Positions 8,627-17,942 of a stretch of 64,000 bases of DNA are shown here, piece after piece; position 1 is the stretch's first letter; the number at the start of each line of letters is the position of its first letter. The stretch lies in assembly GCA_900314885.1 (NCBI GenBank), contig OMWY01000007.1:1-64000 (forward strand), read 5' to 3'. The DNA comes from an uncultured Eubacteriales bacterium. GTDB taxonomy: Bacteria > Bacillota > Clostridia > Lachnospirales > Lachnospiraceae. The notes below the pieces were generated by a model that was given only the letters and a program-made list of their open reading frames with translations, searched no databases and was not told where the DNA came from. Both the position numbers and the translations under genes were made by a program.

Positions 8627-11320
8627 TCACTTACCGAGTCTGGCTAATTCTTCCTTGACTTTAGCCATCATCTCTTCATACTTCGCAAGTTTGTCTTTCT
8701 CTTCAGCTATCTTCTCGGCAGGAGCCTTGCTCATGAAGCGCTCATTTGAAAGCATGCCGTGAGAACGCTTAAGTTCTCCTTCAAGGCGCTTCTCTTCCTT
8801 GGTGAGACGCTCGATTTCCTTGTCCGTATCAACAAGGTCTGAGAAAGGCATATATACGGTAACCGCACTCGTAACAGCCGATACGGCGTCATCCTCTATG
8901 CCGGTCTTATCAGCCTGAACTACTACCTCTGAAGCATGAGAAAGGGTAGCGAAGAAGAGCTCGCCTTCCTTAAAAATGCTCTGCTTTCCTTCATCCGGAG
9001 AGACAACGTAAACCTTCGCCTTCCTTGAGAGAGGAACGTTCATATTTGTACGGACCGTACGGATAGCCTTGACAGCTTCCTTGATGGTCTCTATATCATT
9101 TTCTTCCTTTTCAAAGTGCCATTCGTCCTTATAAACCGGCCAGTCTGAGATCATGATAGACTCAGGCATAGCTTTCTTTACTTCCTCATTCGGTTCATCT
9201 TCACGAAGTGTGGTGTAGATTTCTTCGGTGATAAATGGCATAAAAGGATGAAGAAGCTTAATGGCGTTAATAAGGACCGTCTTAAGGGTCCAAAGCGCTG
9301 CGGCCTTAGTATTGTCGCCTTCAGCGTAGAGACGAGGCTTAACCATCTCTATATACCAGTCGCAGAACTCTTCCCATATAAAGTCATATACCTTAGAAAC
9401 CGCGATTCCGAGTTCGTAGGAATCCATATTGTCGGTAACATCCTTAGCGAGGGTATTTACACGACTTAGAATCCACTTGTCAGCAGGTGTCAGATTATCA
9501 TAATTTATCTCGGCCGGAACCTCTGCCGCATCAAGGTTCATCATAATGAATCGGCTCGCGTTCCATACCTTGTTAGCGAAATTCCTCGAAGCCTCAACTC
9601 TCTCATCGTAGTAACGCATATCATTTCCCGGAGCGTTACCGGTAATAAGCATGAGACGGAGGGCGTCAGCCCCGTATTTATCTATAACCTCGAGCGGGTC
9701 GATACCGTTTCCGAGGGACTTGCTCATCTTGCGACCCTGGGAATCCCTTACAAGGCCGTGGAAAAGCACGGTTTTAAAAGGAGCCTTGCCTGTCTGCTCG
9801 TAGGAAGAGAAAATCATCCTTATAACCCAGAAGAAGATGATATCATATCCCGTTACAAGTACATCAGTCGGGAAGAAATATTTATATTCATCTGTCTCAG
9901 CAGGCCATCCCTGCGTTGAAAATGGCCAGAGAGCCGACGAGAACCAGGTATCAAGGGTATCAGGATCCTGCGTCAAATGAATGCTTCCGCACTTAGGGCA
10001 TACGTGAGGCGTATCCTTAGATACAATAATCTCGCCGCAGTCATCGCAGTACCAGGCAGGAATCCTGTGGCCCCACCAGAGCTGCCTGCTTATGCACCAG
10101 TCTCTTATATTGTCTGTCCAGTTATAGTAGGTCTTATCCATTCTCGAAGGGATAAGCTTGATTTCGCCATCCTTAACAGCCTTTACGGCAGGCTTAATCA
10201 TCTCATCCATCTTTACAAACCACTGCTTCTTAATCATAGGCTCAACAGTGGTATGACACCTGTAGCAGGTACCTACGTTATGGCTGTAATCCTCGATGCG
10301 GACAAGGAGACCTTCCTTGTCAAGCTCCTTAACGATAGCTTCGCGGGCCTCATAGCGGTCCATGCCCGCGTACTTGAAGCCGTTCTCATTTATGGTCGCG
10401 TCATCATTTAAAATGTTGATCTCAGGTAAATTATGACGCTTACCTACCTCAAAGTCGTTAGGGTCGTGAGCAGGCGTAATCTTAACGACGCCTGTACCGA
10501 ATTCCATATCTACGTATGAATCCTCTACGACAGGAATAGGCTTATTTACGATAGGAAGCCATACATAGCGGCCCTTGAGGTACTTATAGCGCTCATCGTC
10601 AGGGTTTACCGCTACAGCGGTATCACCTAACATAGTCTCCGGACGGGTTGTCGCGAACTCAAGGAATTCAGTCTTGCTAGGCTTTCCATCCTCGTCTACG
10701 AGAGGGTACTTTATATGCCAGAAATGTCCCTTCTGCTCCTCATACTCGACCTCGGCGTCAGATATGGAAGTAAGGCAGTGAGGGCACCAGTTTACGATAC
10801 GTGAACCCTTATAAATCCATCCCTTCCTATAAAGCTTTACAAAGACTTCCTTTACTGCTTCAGAGCAGCCTTCATCCATGGTAAAGCGCTCTCTGTCCCA
10901 GTCGCAGGAAGAGCCTAGCTTCTTAAGCTGGCTTGTAATCCTGTTACCGTACTGTTTCTTCCAGTCCCAGGCACGCTTAAGGAACTCTTCTCTTCCGAGC
11001 TCTTCCTTAGAGGTGCCTTCTTCCTTAAGCTTCGCGACGATTTTCGCTTCAGTCGCTATGGAAGCGTGGTCGGTTCCGGGCTGCCAGAGGGTCTCGTAGC
11101 CCTCCATCCTCTTAAAGCGGACAAGAATATCCTGCATGGTGTTATCGAGGGCGTGGCCCATATGGAGCTGGCCCGTGATATTTGGAGGCGGCATTACTAT
11201 AGTAAATGGTTTCTTATTTGGGTTTACTTCGGCGTGAAAATACTTCTTATCAAGCCAGTTCTTATAGATCCTGTCTTCTATCTGCTTAGGATCATATGTC
11301 TTCTCTAGTTCCTTTTTCAT
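8627..11320 (-). CDS. valS: Valyl-tRNA synthetase
   Basis: 897 residues, normal for ValS. Class I signatures are [17 protein letters not shown] (HIGH) near residue 45 and [14 protein letters not shown] (KMSKS) near 525. Editing-domain segments ([17 protein letters not shown]) and zinc-like CxxC pairs (CPKCGS, CYRCH) lie between. The C-terminal coiled-coil tRNA arm ends the protein ([21 protein letters not shown]). It charges tRNA-Val with valine in the cytoplasm. The 116-base leader from its own promoter is too short for a full T-box, and I saw no T-box motif. Confidence 0.97.
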   Translation of the reverse strand: MKKELEKTYDPKQIEDRIYKNWLDKKYFHAEVNPNKKPFTIVMPPPNITGQLHMGHALDNTMQDILVRFKRMEGYETLWQPGTDHASIATEAKIVAKLKEEGTSKEELGREEFLKRAWDWKKQYGNRITSQLKKLGSSCDWDRERFTMDEGCSEAVKEVFVKLYRKGWIYKGSRIVNWCPHCLTSISDAEVEYEEQKGHFWHIKYPLVDEDGKPSKTEFLEFATTRPETMLGDTAVAVNPDDERYKYLKGRYVWLPIVNKPIPVVEDSYVDMEFGTGVVKITPAHDPNDFEVGKRHNLPEINILNDDATINENGFKYAGMDRYEAREAIVKELDKEGLLVRIEDYSHNVGTCYRCHTTVEPMIKKQWFVKMDEMIKPAVKAVKDGEIKLIPSRMDKTYYNWTDNIRDWCISRQLWWGHRIPAWYCDDCGEIIVSKDTPHVCPKCGSIHLTQDPDTLDTWFSSALWPFSTQGWPAETDEYKYFFPTDVLVTGYDIIFFWVIRMIFSSYEQTGKAPFKTVLFHGLVRDSQGRKMSKSLGNGIDPLEVIDKYGADALRLMLITGNAPGNDMRYYDERVEASRNFANKVWNASRFIMMNLDAAEVPAEINYDNLTPADKWILSRVNTLAKDVTDNMDSYELGIAVSKVYDFIWEEFCDWYIEMVKPRLYAEGDNTKAAALWTLKTVLINAIKLLHPFMPFITEEIYTTLREDEPNEEVKKAMPESIMISDWPVYKDEWHFEKEENDIETIKEAVKAIRTVRTNMNVPLSRKAKVYVVSPDEGKQSIFKEGELFFATLSHASEVVVQADKTGIEDDAVSAVTSAVTVYMPFSDLVDTDKEIERLTKEEKRLEGELKRSHGMLSNERFMSKAPAEKIAEEKDKLAKYEEMMAKVKEELARLGK

Positions 11321-11418
11321 GAAAAAGCTCCTTTAAAAATGCCGGGACAGATTAAACTCCCAGCCATATATTAATCTTTCTTAAATGTCCGAAGCAAAGC
11401 TCACAAACATACCAAATT

Positions 11419-11447
11419 ATTATAGCCATACCCGACCTATTTGTCAA
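11419..11447 (-). promoter_or_regulatory. Consensus sigma-A promoter for valS
   Basis: On the minus strand TTGACA (plus 11442-11447), a 17-base spacer and TATAAT (plus 11419-11424) form a perfect promoter. It overlaps the last codons of the upstream nucleotidyltransferase gene, so valS is transcribed independently. Confidence 0.8.
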
Positions 11448-12366
11448 GGTCCTCATAGAGATTGGCATGGTAAACTCCGCTCGCGATAAGATCGCTGAAA
11501 GATTTTTTAACTACAGGAACGTCTTCCTTGTACGTCATACCAAACCACTTGTCATCTGTCGGTATTACTTTAACAGATATCTCACCCTTTTCAAGAAGTT
11601 CTCCGACAAATACAGGAATTAAATATTCCCCCTTTAAAGCATCCTTTTTTCCTGCCTTAATATCTGCTAAAAATTCGGTAAAACCCTTCTTTAATATAGC
11701 AAGGAAATCAGGTGTAAATGCCCACATGTTCATGGAAGCTATTGATTCGACAGGTATATTCCTTCCATCGCTCTCCGCTCCGGTCGCGGTTTTTATTATA
11801 TTATGTGTTTCGACTACATCAGTTAAATATCCGTTTTTTACTGAACATATTCCCCTTGTAACGCCACCATTATCGGACAAGGTATTCGCTAAAAAAAATC
11901 CCGCCATGGCGTATTCTTTTTCCGCCTTATCGTTTACAAGAAATTCATGCATTAATTTAAAGCAGTTTCTTCCGTAATAATCATCGGCGTTAATTACAAG
12001 AAATGGCTCATTAATAATTTCTGCCGCGGCCAGAACCGCCTGACCGGTTCCCCAGGGCTTTGTTCTTCCTGAAGGAAGCGCAAAGCCATCAGGTAAATCC
12101 TCGAGGCTCTGGAAAGCGTATTTAACTTCAACACCGGCATTTTCACAGGCCTTCTCTATACGAGTTCCGATAACCTCCCTGAAGTCAGCCTCTATTTCTT
12201 TTCGTAATATAATAACAATTTTGTTAAAGCCCGCCTTTATCGCGTCATGGATAGAATAATCTATCACGATTTCCCCGTTAGGTCCCATAGGTGTTAATTG
12301 TTTTATGCCGCCCTTAAAACGGGAACCTATTCCGGCAGCCATAATAACAAGACTGGTCTTTACCAT
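11437..12366 (-). CDS. Sugar-phosphate nucleotidyltransferase (NTP_transferase family)
   Basis: 309 residues. The N-terminus LVIMAAGIGSRFKGGIKQL is the G-x-G-x-R nucleotide-binding loop of NDP-sugar pyrophosphorylases. Further family features are FLVINADDYYG, the metal-binding Asp region, and ESIASMNMWAFTP. Such enzymes make NDP-sugars from NTP and sugar-1-phosphate; the substrate is not clear. The gene starts 1 bp after the EIIC-EAL gene and ends inside the valS promoter, so it closes the PTS-region transcript. Confidence 0.82.
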   Translation of the reverse strand: MVKTSLVIMAAGIGSRFKGGIKQLTPMGPNGEIVIDYSIHDAIKAGFNKIVIILRKEIEADFREVIGTRIEKACENAGVEVKYAFQSLEDLPDGFALPSGRTKPWGTGQAVLAAAEIINEPFLVINADDYYGRNCFKLMHEFLVNDKAEKEYAMAGFFLANTLSDNGGVTRGICSVKNGYLTDVVETHNIIKTATGAESDGRNIPVESIASMNMWAFTPDFLAILKKGFTEFLADIKAGKKDALKGEYLIPVFVGELLEKGEISVKVIPTDDKWFGMTYKEDVPVVKKSFSDLIASGVYHANLYEDLDK

Positions 12367-12367
12367 T

Positions 12368-14491
12368 TCATTTTATCTCCTTATACGTATATGAATTATT
12401 ATAAATATATTCTTCGAAGTCGTCAGCGTCAACCGGTCTTGAAATAAGATACCCCTGAAAATAATTGACACCGAGATTCTCAAGAGCCTTTTTCTGCTCA
12501 TCTGTCTCTACAAATTCCGCCACTACATAGAGACTGAACTTTCTCGCAAGCTCTGTAATATTTTCTATAATGGCCTTATCCGCTTCTGCCTCAGCTCCAT
12601 TTACGATAACCCTTGTGAGTGAGCCATCAAGCTTTATTCCGTCGAACACATCATAACGAAGATACTGAAGGGATGTATGACCCATACCGAAATCATCTAT
12701 TAAGAGATGAAAGCCTGACTTCTTAAGGGCATGAAGTCTCTCAAGCTGGAGAAGTGATGTTGTAATAGCATCCTGTTCCGTGATTTCTATCCAGAAATGA
12801 TTTGGATTAACCCCGTATTTATTTACCACCTTCTGTATATCATCTACAATGCTTTCCCTGAGAAGGCTTTCTCCCGTAATATTAATAGAAATCTTTCCAT
12901 TAAATCCGGCATCCTCCATCCAGGATAATTCCTTAGCGCTCGTCTCGAATATAAATGTTTCTAGTTCTCCCAGGAAGCCACCATATTTCGCAAGCGCTAT
13001 AATTAACGGAGGATAAATAAATCCTATCTCATCGTCATTCCATCTTATAAGAGCTTCCGCCCCGATACAGGTTCCGTTTGTATCGGTCTGCGGCTGATAG
13101 TACATATAAATATTATTTTTTTCAGTGACAGCCTTCTTAAGCCTTGCGAGTAACAGAATCGCTACCTGATAGAGATTTTGAGTGAGCATCCCTATCTCAA
13201 AGTCACGGCCTGAATTTTCACACTCCTTTACAGTCCCCACAATTTTTTCTGTCTGTTTCGAGAGATATAAACTGTTATATTCATCAGCCATTTTTACAAA
13301 GGGTCTGAACATAAATATATCCAATATACTCATGCCAAGCATAAGAAAGAATGACGGAACGCTGTAGGCCGCGAAATAGACAGAGAAAATAAAAATATTT
13401 CCGTTGCCGCCATTATAAAAGAATGCCGGCAGAATTCCTGTCTTCTCGACTAAACGTAAAATAATAAAATTAACAGTCGGAATACATATAAATGGCAAAA
13501 AATATATCGGGTTAAGTATGGTATCAAGACTGTAAATTACAGGCTGACCCACACCGAAAACAGATGGCAGAAGTCCAAGCTCAGCCGATCTCCTCCGCCT
13601 CTTATATTTAGAGAACCACATAATTGAAACAGCGAGAGTAAAAGCTAAAAATCCCGTCGAAGCTACAGCGTACATAGAGAAATAATTTATCTCTTTATAG
13701 AAGTCAGAGCTAGTCTCAAAAGGAATAAAAAGCGCGCTCATCGGACCTAAAAAATCATCGCTGTTTACGCCGAGCCACATCAGCAGCTGCTTATAAATAA
13801 TCAACAGGATCAGCGCAAGAGATGGGCTCTTTATTTTCGCTATACTATCAAAATTAAAGAGGTCATAGAAGAAGAGGATAAGCGGTTCTCCCGTGGTTTT
13901 CATAATTATATAATATACAGCAAAATAAATTAATTCCACGGCAAGAGAAGGAGGAATAATCGCGGCTACGACACTTCCCAGCGTATCATTATTAGAAACG
14001 GTATTATTTTTACATAATACATATTCCGATAATAAACGGAACATATAAGCTGTATATAGGCCTGTAACAATAGCAGTCGGAATTGATATTAAGGAATATT
14101 GCATTTCTATAACCCTGCCATCGCTGATGCCTAAGGCTATAAAATAATTGACAACTGCTGTAATTACACCACCATTCTGCATGGTATAACTATTTTTCAC
14201 AACAAGCGAAAGATAGTGAGCCACAATGCTCATGCATAATATTATACCTAAAGAAAAGAAAGCGAAATTACTAATATCAACAATAATATCAAAAATTATT
14301 CTCTCCGCGCCGTCTCCGTCTAAAAAGCCATATCTGAATTTTAGCTCCTGCAGAATAACCCCTATATACCCAATCACATAAAAGGGGATAGATATAAACA
14401 GCGCCTGTCGGATGGCTATAATCATAGGCGCTTCGGAAAATTTATCATACACCTTAAATAGGGCATTTTTTAAGCCATACAGTCCTTGCAT
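12368..14491 (-). CDS. PTS EIIC-like membrane domain fused to EAL cyclic-di-GMP phosphodiesterase
   Basis: 707 residues. Residues 1 to about 400 have multiple membrane spans and resemble the lactose/cellobiose-type PTS EIIC, with GQPVIYSLDTILNPIYFLPF at 315-334. That block normally reads (N/T)EPVIFG..; here the substrate-contact Glu is Gln316. No EIIA or EIIB domain is attached. After a helical linker an EAL domain (about 455-695) keeps the usual active-site set: E479 (EAL), N537, E569, D599/D600 (DDFG), K620, E659 and Q679. It should therefore hydrolyse c-di-GMP. The start overlaps the cation-efflux gene stop by one base. Probable role: membrane sugar sensor setting c-di-GMP, rather than a transporter. 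Confidence 0.9.
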   Translation of the reverse strand: MQGLYGLKNALFKVYDKFSEAPMIIAIRQALFISIPFYVIGYIGVILQELKFRYGFLDGDGAERIIFDIIVDISNFAFFSLGIILCMSIVAHYLSLVVKNSYTMQNGGVITAVVNYFIALGISDGRVIEMQYSLISIPTAIVTGLYTAYMFRLLSEYVLCKNNTVSNNDTLGSVVAAIIPPSLAVELIYFAVYYIIMKTTGEPLILFFYDLFNFDSIAKIKSPSLALILLIIYKQLLMWLGVNSDDFLGPMSALFIPFETSSDFYKEINYFSMYAVASTGFLAFTLAVSIMWFSKYKRRRRSAELGLLPSVFGVGQPVIYSLDTILNPIYFLPFICIPTVNFIILRLVEKTGILPAFFYNGGNGNIFIFSVYFAAYSVPSFFLMLGMSILDIFMFRPFVKMADEYNSLYLSKQTEKIVGTVKECENSGRDFEIGMLTQNLYQVAILLLARLKKAVTEKNNIYMYYQPQTDTNGTCIGAEALIRWNDDEIGFIYPPLIIALAKYGGFLGELETFIFETSAKELSWMEDAGFNGKISINITGESLLRESIVDDIQKVVNKYGVNPNHFWIEITEQDAITTSLLQLERLHALKKSGFHLLIDDFGMGHTSLQYLRYDVFDGIKLDGSLTRVIVNGAEAEADKAIIENITELARKFSLYVVAEFVETDEQKKALENLGVNYFQGYLISRPVDADDFEEYIYNNSYTYKEIK

Positions 14492-15630
14492 TACTTTTTA
14501 TCTTTTTCCTCTATAATTCCGTGATCAATCGTAATCTTAAACTCGTAGTTCTGATTCATGGTAGATAGCAGTTCACTGACCTGACGTTTCCGCTCATCTG
14601 TAATAGCATGCGAATATGAAAGCGGAACCAGGAGATCAAATGTGACAAGATATTTTCCGGCTTCTTTTTCTTCTACCTGAAAATCGTGAAATGATAATTT
14701 CGGGTCAAGGGCAGTCAATATTTTTGTCACCCTGCTTTTTATTCTCTTTGCCCTCTGGTCATTTATATCAGAGGGGTCTGAATGCGTAACCAGTTGAATA
14801 TTTAATTCATTTAATACGTCATGCTCCACCTTGTCAGCGATTTTATGGGCTTCGGCAAGGGTGAGATTCTTATCGAGTTCAATATGGACTGTCGCCATAT
14901 TTTCATCAGGACCGTAATTATGAATTACCACATCATGGCAGCCGAGGACTCCCGGCTCATTGTCGACAAATTCAGTTAATTCCTTTACCAGATTCTCATC
15001 CATCCTGCCGCCAAGAAGAGGATTCATCATATCGCGAAGCATTCCTGCTCCGGCGATAATAATTATAATCGATACAATAATTCCCGCATAGGCATCAAGA
15101 TTGACTCCGGTTACGGCGTAGATTATCGTAGTCGCAATCGTCATCGACGTCGTAATCATATCAAACATAGAATCGGTCGCCGTCGCGAGAAGTAATTTCG
15201 AACCTGATTTTTTATACAAGGCCCTGTTAAATACGAACATAAAGCATTTTACAAGTACTGACAGGGCAAGCAGAATTATAGCGACCGGGTAGACCGACAT
15301 TTCCTCGGGATGAATTACCCTCTTAATGGAGTCCTGAATAAGTGTCAGACCTACCTGAATTATTAATACAGATACAATCGCTGAAGCGACATATTCAAGT
15401 CTTGCGTGACCGAAAGGATGCTCCTCATCAGCAGACTTTGCCGAAAGCCTTGAGCCAAAGAGCGTAATCAGCGATGAGACAGCATCCGACAGATTATTTA
15501 ACCCGTCGCCCATGACTGCCATGGACGACAGGGTATACCCTACTATAAGCTTCATAACAGCAAGTCCCGTGTTACAGCATACTCCCACTGTACCCGAAAG
15601 CTTACCTGCTCTCTCTCTTGTTTTCTCCAT
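14491..15630 (-). CDS. Cation diffusion facilitator family metal efflux transporter
   Basis: 379 residues with about six membrane spans in the first 220. CDF signatures are DGLNNLSDAVSSL (metal site in helix II), EEHPFGHARLEY, and the cytoplasmic C-terminal domain with VHIELD and HKIADKVEHDVLNEL. These transporters exchange Zn2+, Mn2+ or Fe2+ for protons; the metal cannot be told from sequence alone. The C-terminus extends about 90 residues beyond the usual domain. It lies 1 bp after ptsI and overlaps the EIIC-EAL start, so it is transcribed with the PTS genes. A link to sugar metabolism is not evident. Confidence 0.9.
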   Translation of the reverse strand: MEKTRERAGKLSGTVGVCCNTGLAVMKLIVGYTLSSMAVMGDGLNNLSDAVSSLITLFGSRLSAKSADEEHPFGHARLEYVASAIVSVLIIQVGLTLIQDSIKRVIHPEEMSVYPVAIILLALSVLVKCFMFVFNRALYKKSGSKLLLATATDSMFDMITTSMTIATTIIYAVTGVNLDAYAGIIVSIIIIIAGAGMLRDMMNPLLGGRMDENLVKELTEFVDNEPGVLGCHDVVIHNYGPDENMATVHIELDKNLTLAEAHKIADKVEHDVLNELNIQLVTHSDPSDINDQRAKRIKSRVTKILTALDPKLSFHDFQVEEKEAGKYLVTFDLLVPLSYSHAITDERKRQVSELLSTMNQNYEFKITIDHGIIEEKDKK

Positions 15631-15631
15631 T

Positions 15632-17269
15632 TTACTCCGCTTGCTTCTTAGATAAGTCTATTCCTCTGATAACTTTTCTTAAAGGCAGGATGCTCTTAGG
15701 GTTTACCGAAAGCTCATCGACGCCCATCCGTAAAAATGTCTCGGTGAGCGAGGTATCGGCTCCAAGCTCCCCACAGATACCAACCCAACAGTTGTGCCTG
15801 TGACCTGCCTCTATAGTCATCTGGATTTCCTTAAGGACAGCCGGATGGTGGATATCAAGGAAAGGCTCAAGCTTAGCGTTCTGCCTGTCAATAGCGCATG
15901 TATACTGGGTCAGGTCATTCGTGCCTATTGAGAAGAAATCGCACTCCTCAGCAAGCTCATCCGCTATAAGCACCGCCGCAGGAGTCTCTATCATGGTGCC
16001 GACCTCTACGTAATTTATCTTCTTTCCCTCGGCGATAAGCTCCTTGCTGCATTCATTTAAAAGATCCTTGCACTCGCGAAGTTCTCGAAGGCTGATTATC
16101 ATAGGGAACATGATTCCTATATTTCCGTAATACGAAGCCCGAAGGAGAGCCCGAAGCTGGGTCTTGAAGAAAACCTTTCTCGTAAGACAGATTCTCACAG
16201 CCCGAAGACCAAGCGCAGGATTGGTCTCCTTTTCAAGGCCCATATAGTCTACAGTCTTGTCAGCCCCGATATCGCAGGTTCTTATTATTACCTTCTTAGG
16301 CGCCATTGTCTCGGCTACATGGCGATAGGCCTCGAACTGCTCATCCTCCGTAGGATAATTATGGCTGTTAAGGTAGACAAATTCCGACCGGAAAAGGCCT
16401 ATACCTTCAGCGTCATTCTGCTGAACTACTCCTATATCGGACGGTCCGCCTATATTCGCGTAAACCTTTATGGTCTTCCCATCAATTGTAGTGTTGCTCT
16501 TACCCTTAAGTTCGGTCAGGAGTGCTACCTTCCTCGCGTCCTCTTCCTGCCTCTTCTTAAGGCTCTTGAGGAGGTCGGCAGGCGGATCGACATAGAAGCA
16601 GGAATTATAGCCGTCTATGACGCCCATTTTCCCGTCCCAGTCATCCTTGATCTCACCGGCCTGGACAAGGGCCGGAATATTCATGCTCCTTGCTAAAATG
16701 GCTGTATGACTGTTTGTGCTTCCTTCTGCCGTTACAAAGCCTAAGAGTAGCTTCTTATCAAGCTTCACCGTCTCGCTGGGCGCAAGGTCCTTAGCGACCA
16801 GGATAGATGGCTCCGTCCCCTGAAGTGTAGCGTTATCGGTACCGGTAAGGACATCGATAACGCACTGACCTATATCAATAACGTCGGCGCTCCTCTCCCT
16901 CAGATAAGGATCATCCATATCGGAAAATACCTTGGCCTGGTTAGCGCAGGCCTTCTTTACGGCGTACTCCGCAGGCCTGTGCTGATTTCCGATAATTTCC
17001 TTTATAGCGTCAATGAGGTCGTCATCATCGAGCATCATGGCGTGAACGTCAAAAACCGCAGCTGTATCCTCACCCGACTCATCGAGGGCCTTCTGATAGA
17101 GCTTCTTCTGGTAAGCCTGAGCCTTAAGTCTCGCGTCTTCAAAGCGCTCAAGCTCAGCCTTGGTATTTTCAACAGGCTCATCGCTTATATGAAGCTCAGG
17201 CACCTTATATATCTTAATTTTTCCTATAGCAATACCGTTAAGTATGCTTTTTCCCGTTGCAACAAACAT
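15632..17269 (-). CDS. ptsI: PTS enzyme I (phosphoenolpyruvate-protein phosphotransferase)
   Basis: 545 residues, close to the family norm. The phospho-histidine motif is TAEGSTNSHTAILARSMNIPALV near residue 190. PEP-binding segments follow: GIGLFRSEFVYL, EVGTMIETPAAVL, SIGTNDLTQYT and the catalytic Cys loop GICGELGAD near 500. It takes phosphate from PEP and passes it to His15 of HPr. It lies downstream of ptsH but is separated from it by a terminator hairpin and three 94-bp repeats. No clear promoter is seen in that gap, so expression may depend on partial readthrough. Confidence 0.96.
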   Translation of the reverse strand: MFVATGKSILNGIAIGKIKIYKVPELHISDEPVENTKAELERFEDARLKAQAYQKKLYQKALDESGEDTAAVFDVHAMMLDDDDLIDAIKEIIGNQHRPAEYAVKKACANQAKVFSDMDDPYLRERSADVIDIGQCVIDVLTGTDNATLQGTEPSILVAKDLAPSETVKLDKKLLLGFVTAEGSTNSHTAILARSMNIPALVQAGEIKDDWDGKMGVIDGYNSCFYVDPPADLLKSLKKRQEEDARKVALLTELKGKSNTTIDGKTIKVYANIGGPSDIGVVQQNDAEGIGLFRSEFVYLNSHNYPTEDEQFEAYRHVAETMAPKKVIIRTCDIGADKTVDYMGLEKETNPALGLRAVRICLTRKVFFKTQLRALLRASYYGNIGIMFPMIISLRELRECKDLLNECSKELIAEGKKINYVEVGTMIETPAAVLIADELAEECDFFSIGTNDLTQYTCAIDRQNAKLEPFLDIHHPAVLKEIQMTIEAGHRHNCWVGICGELGADTSLTETFLRMGVDELSVNPKSILPLRKVIRGIDLSKKQAE

Positions 17270-17306
17270 AATCCTACTCCTACTGTCGGTGTTACTTCCT
17301 GCTTTC

Positions 17307-17336
17307 TAAAAAGAAAGCCGGGAAGTTCCCGGCTTT
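17307..17336 (-). terminator. Terminator hairpin between HPr and enzyme I genes
   Basis: AAAGCCGGGAA and TTCCCGGCTTT (17314-17336) form a perfect hairpin, followed on the minus strand by CTTTTT. It should stop transcripts leaving the repeat array after ptsH. The plus-strand side also ends in TTTTT, so it may act both ways. Confidence 0.75.
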
Positions 17337-17346
17337 TTAGCCCCGA

Positions 17347-17630
17347 ATGTAGAAAGTCAGCAAAAGCTGACTTTCTCTGAAGAGAAGCCGATCGATTCGC
17401 ATAGCTCATCGCGGGTCGCATTGCTTCGCAAAGCGACAATATGTAGAAAGTCAGCAAAAGCTGACTTTCTCTGAAGAGAAGCCGATCGATTCGCATAGCT
17501 CATCGCGGGTCGCATTGCTTCGCAAAGCGACAAAATGTAGAAAGTCAGCAAAAGCTGACTTTCTCTGAAGAGAAGCCGATCGATTCGCATAGCTCATCGC
17601 GGGTCGCATTGCTTCGCAAAGCGACAATAT
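17347..17630. repeat. Three tandem copies of a 94-bp hairpin-rich repeat
   Basis: Copies start at 17347, 17441 and 17535 with a 94-bp period and near identity. The only difference noticed is ACAAT versus ACAAA at the unit end. Each unit carries GAAAGTCAGC/GCTGACTTTC with a 4-base loop, and a second hairpin GTCGC-TTGC/GCAA-GCGAC at its end. Apparent ORFs through the array repeat the same peptide and are not credible genes. Related single copies lie at 43961-44071 (reverse orientation), 29083-29112 and 397-528. Confidence 0.93.
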
Positions 17631-17634
17631 GCCA

Positions 17635-17892
17635 TTATAAGTTTGCTTTTAAGAAATCCTCGATTTCCTTTGCGGCCGCGGCTTCGTCATCACCCTCAAC
17701 CTCAACCGTGATGGTGTCGCCCTGCTTGATGCCCAAGCCCATGAGGGCGAGCAGCTTCTTCATCTCGGCCTGCTTGTCGCCAAACTTAACCACTACCTTG
17801 CTTCCGTGAGCCTTAACGAGCTTAACGAGCTCTCCTGCCGGACGCGCGTGGATACCATTTTCATCCTTAATAGTGTAGTCAAAACTTGTCAT
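17635..17892 (-). CDS. ptsH: HPr phosphocarrier protein lacking regulatory Ser46
   Basis: 85 residues, standard HPr length. His15 sits in NGIHARPAG, with Arg17 and Pro18 conserved, so phosphotransfer from enzyme I is expected. Aligned without gaps to B. subtilis HPr, the regulatory site K45-S46-I47-M48 is K45-K46-L47-L48 here. HPr kinase could not phosphorylate it, and classical HPr-Ser-P/CcpA catabolite repression through this protein is therefore unlikely. The gene follows the EIIBCA gene by 50 bp with GGAGG upstream, and precedes the 94-bp repeats. Confidence 0.95.
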   Translation of the reverse strand: MTSFDYTIKDENGIHARPAGELVKLVKAHGSKVVVKFGDKQAEMKKLLALMGLGIKQGDTITVEVEGDDEAAAAKEIEDFLKANL

Positions 17893-17942
17893 TAACGTAT
17901 ACCTCCGAATTATTCTAAATATTAATTACTATTCTATCACAA

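Noticed and set aside
11321-11436. T-box leader for valS
   Set aside because: The leader from the predicted promoter is only about 100 bases, and no T-box sequence or specifier stem was recognised.
17224-17590. Two overlapping minus-strand frames of 77-90 residues sharing the same N-terminal peptide
   Set aside because: They are translations of the 94-bp tandem repeats, start within the repeat unit, and have no ribosome site or homology.
17347-17630. Possible CRISPR array
   Set aside because: Units are 94 bp and contiguous without unique spacers; no cas genes nearby.
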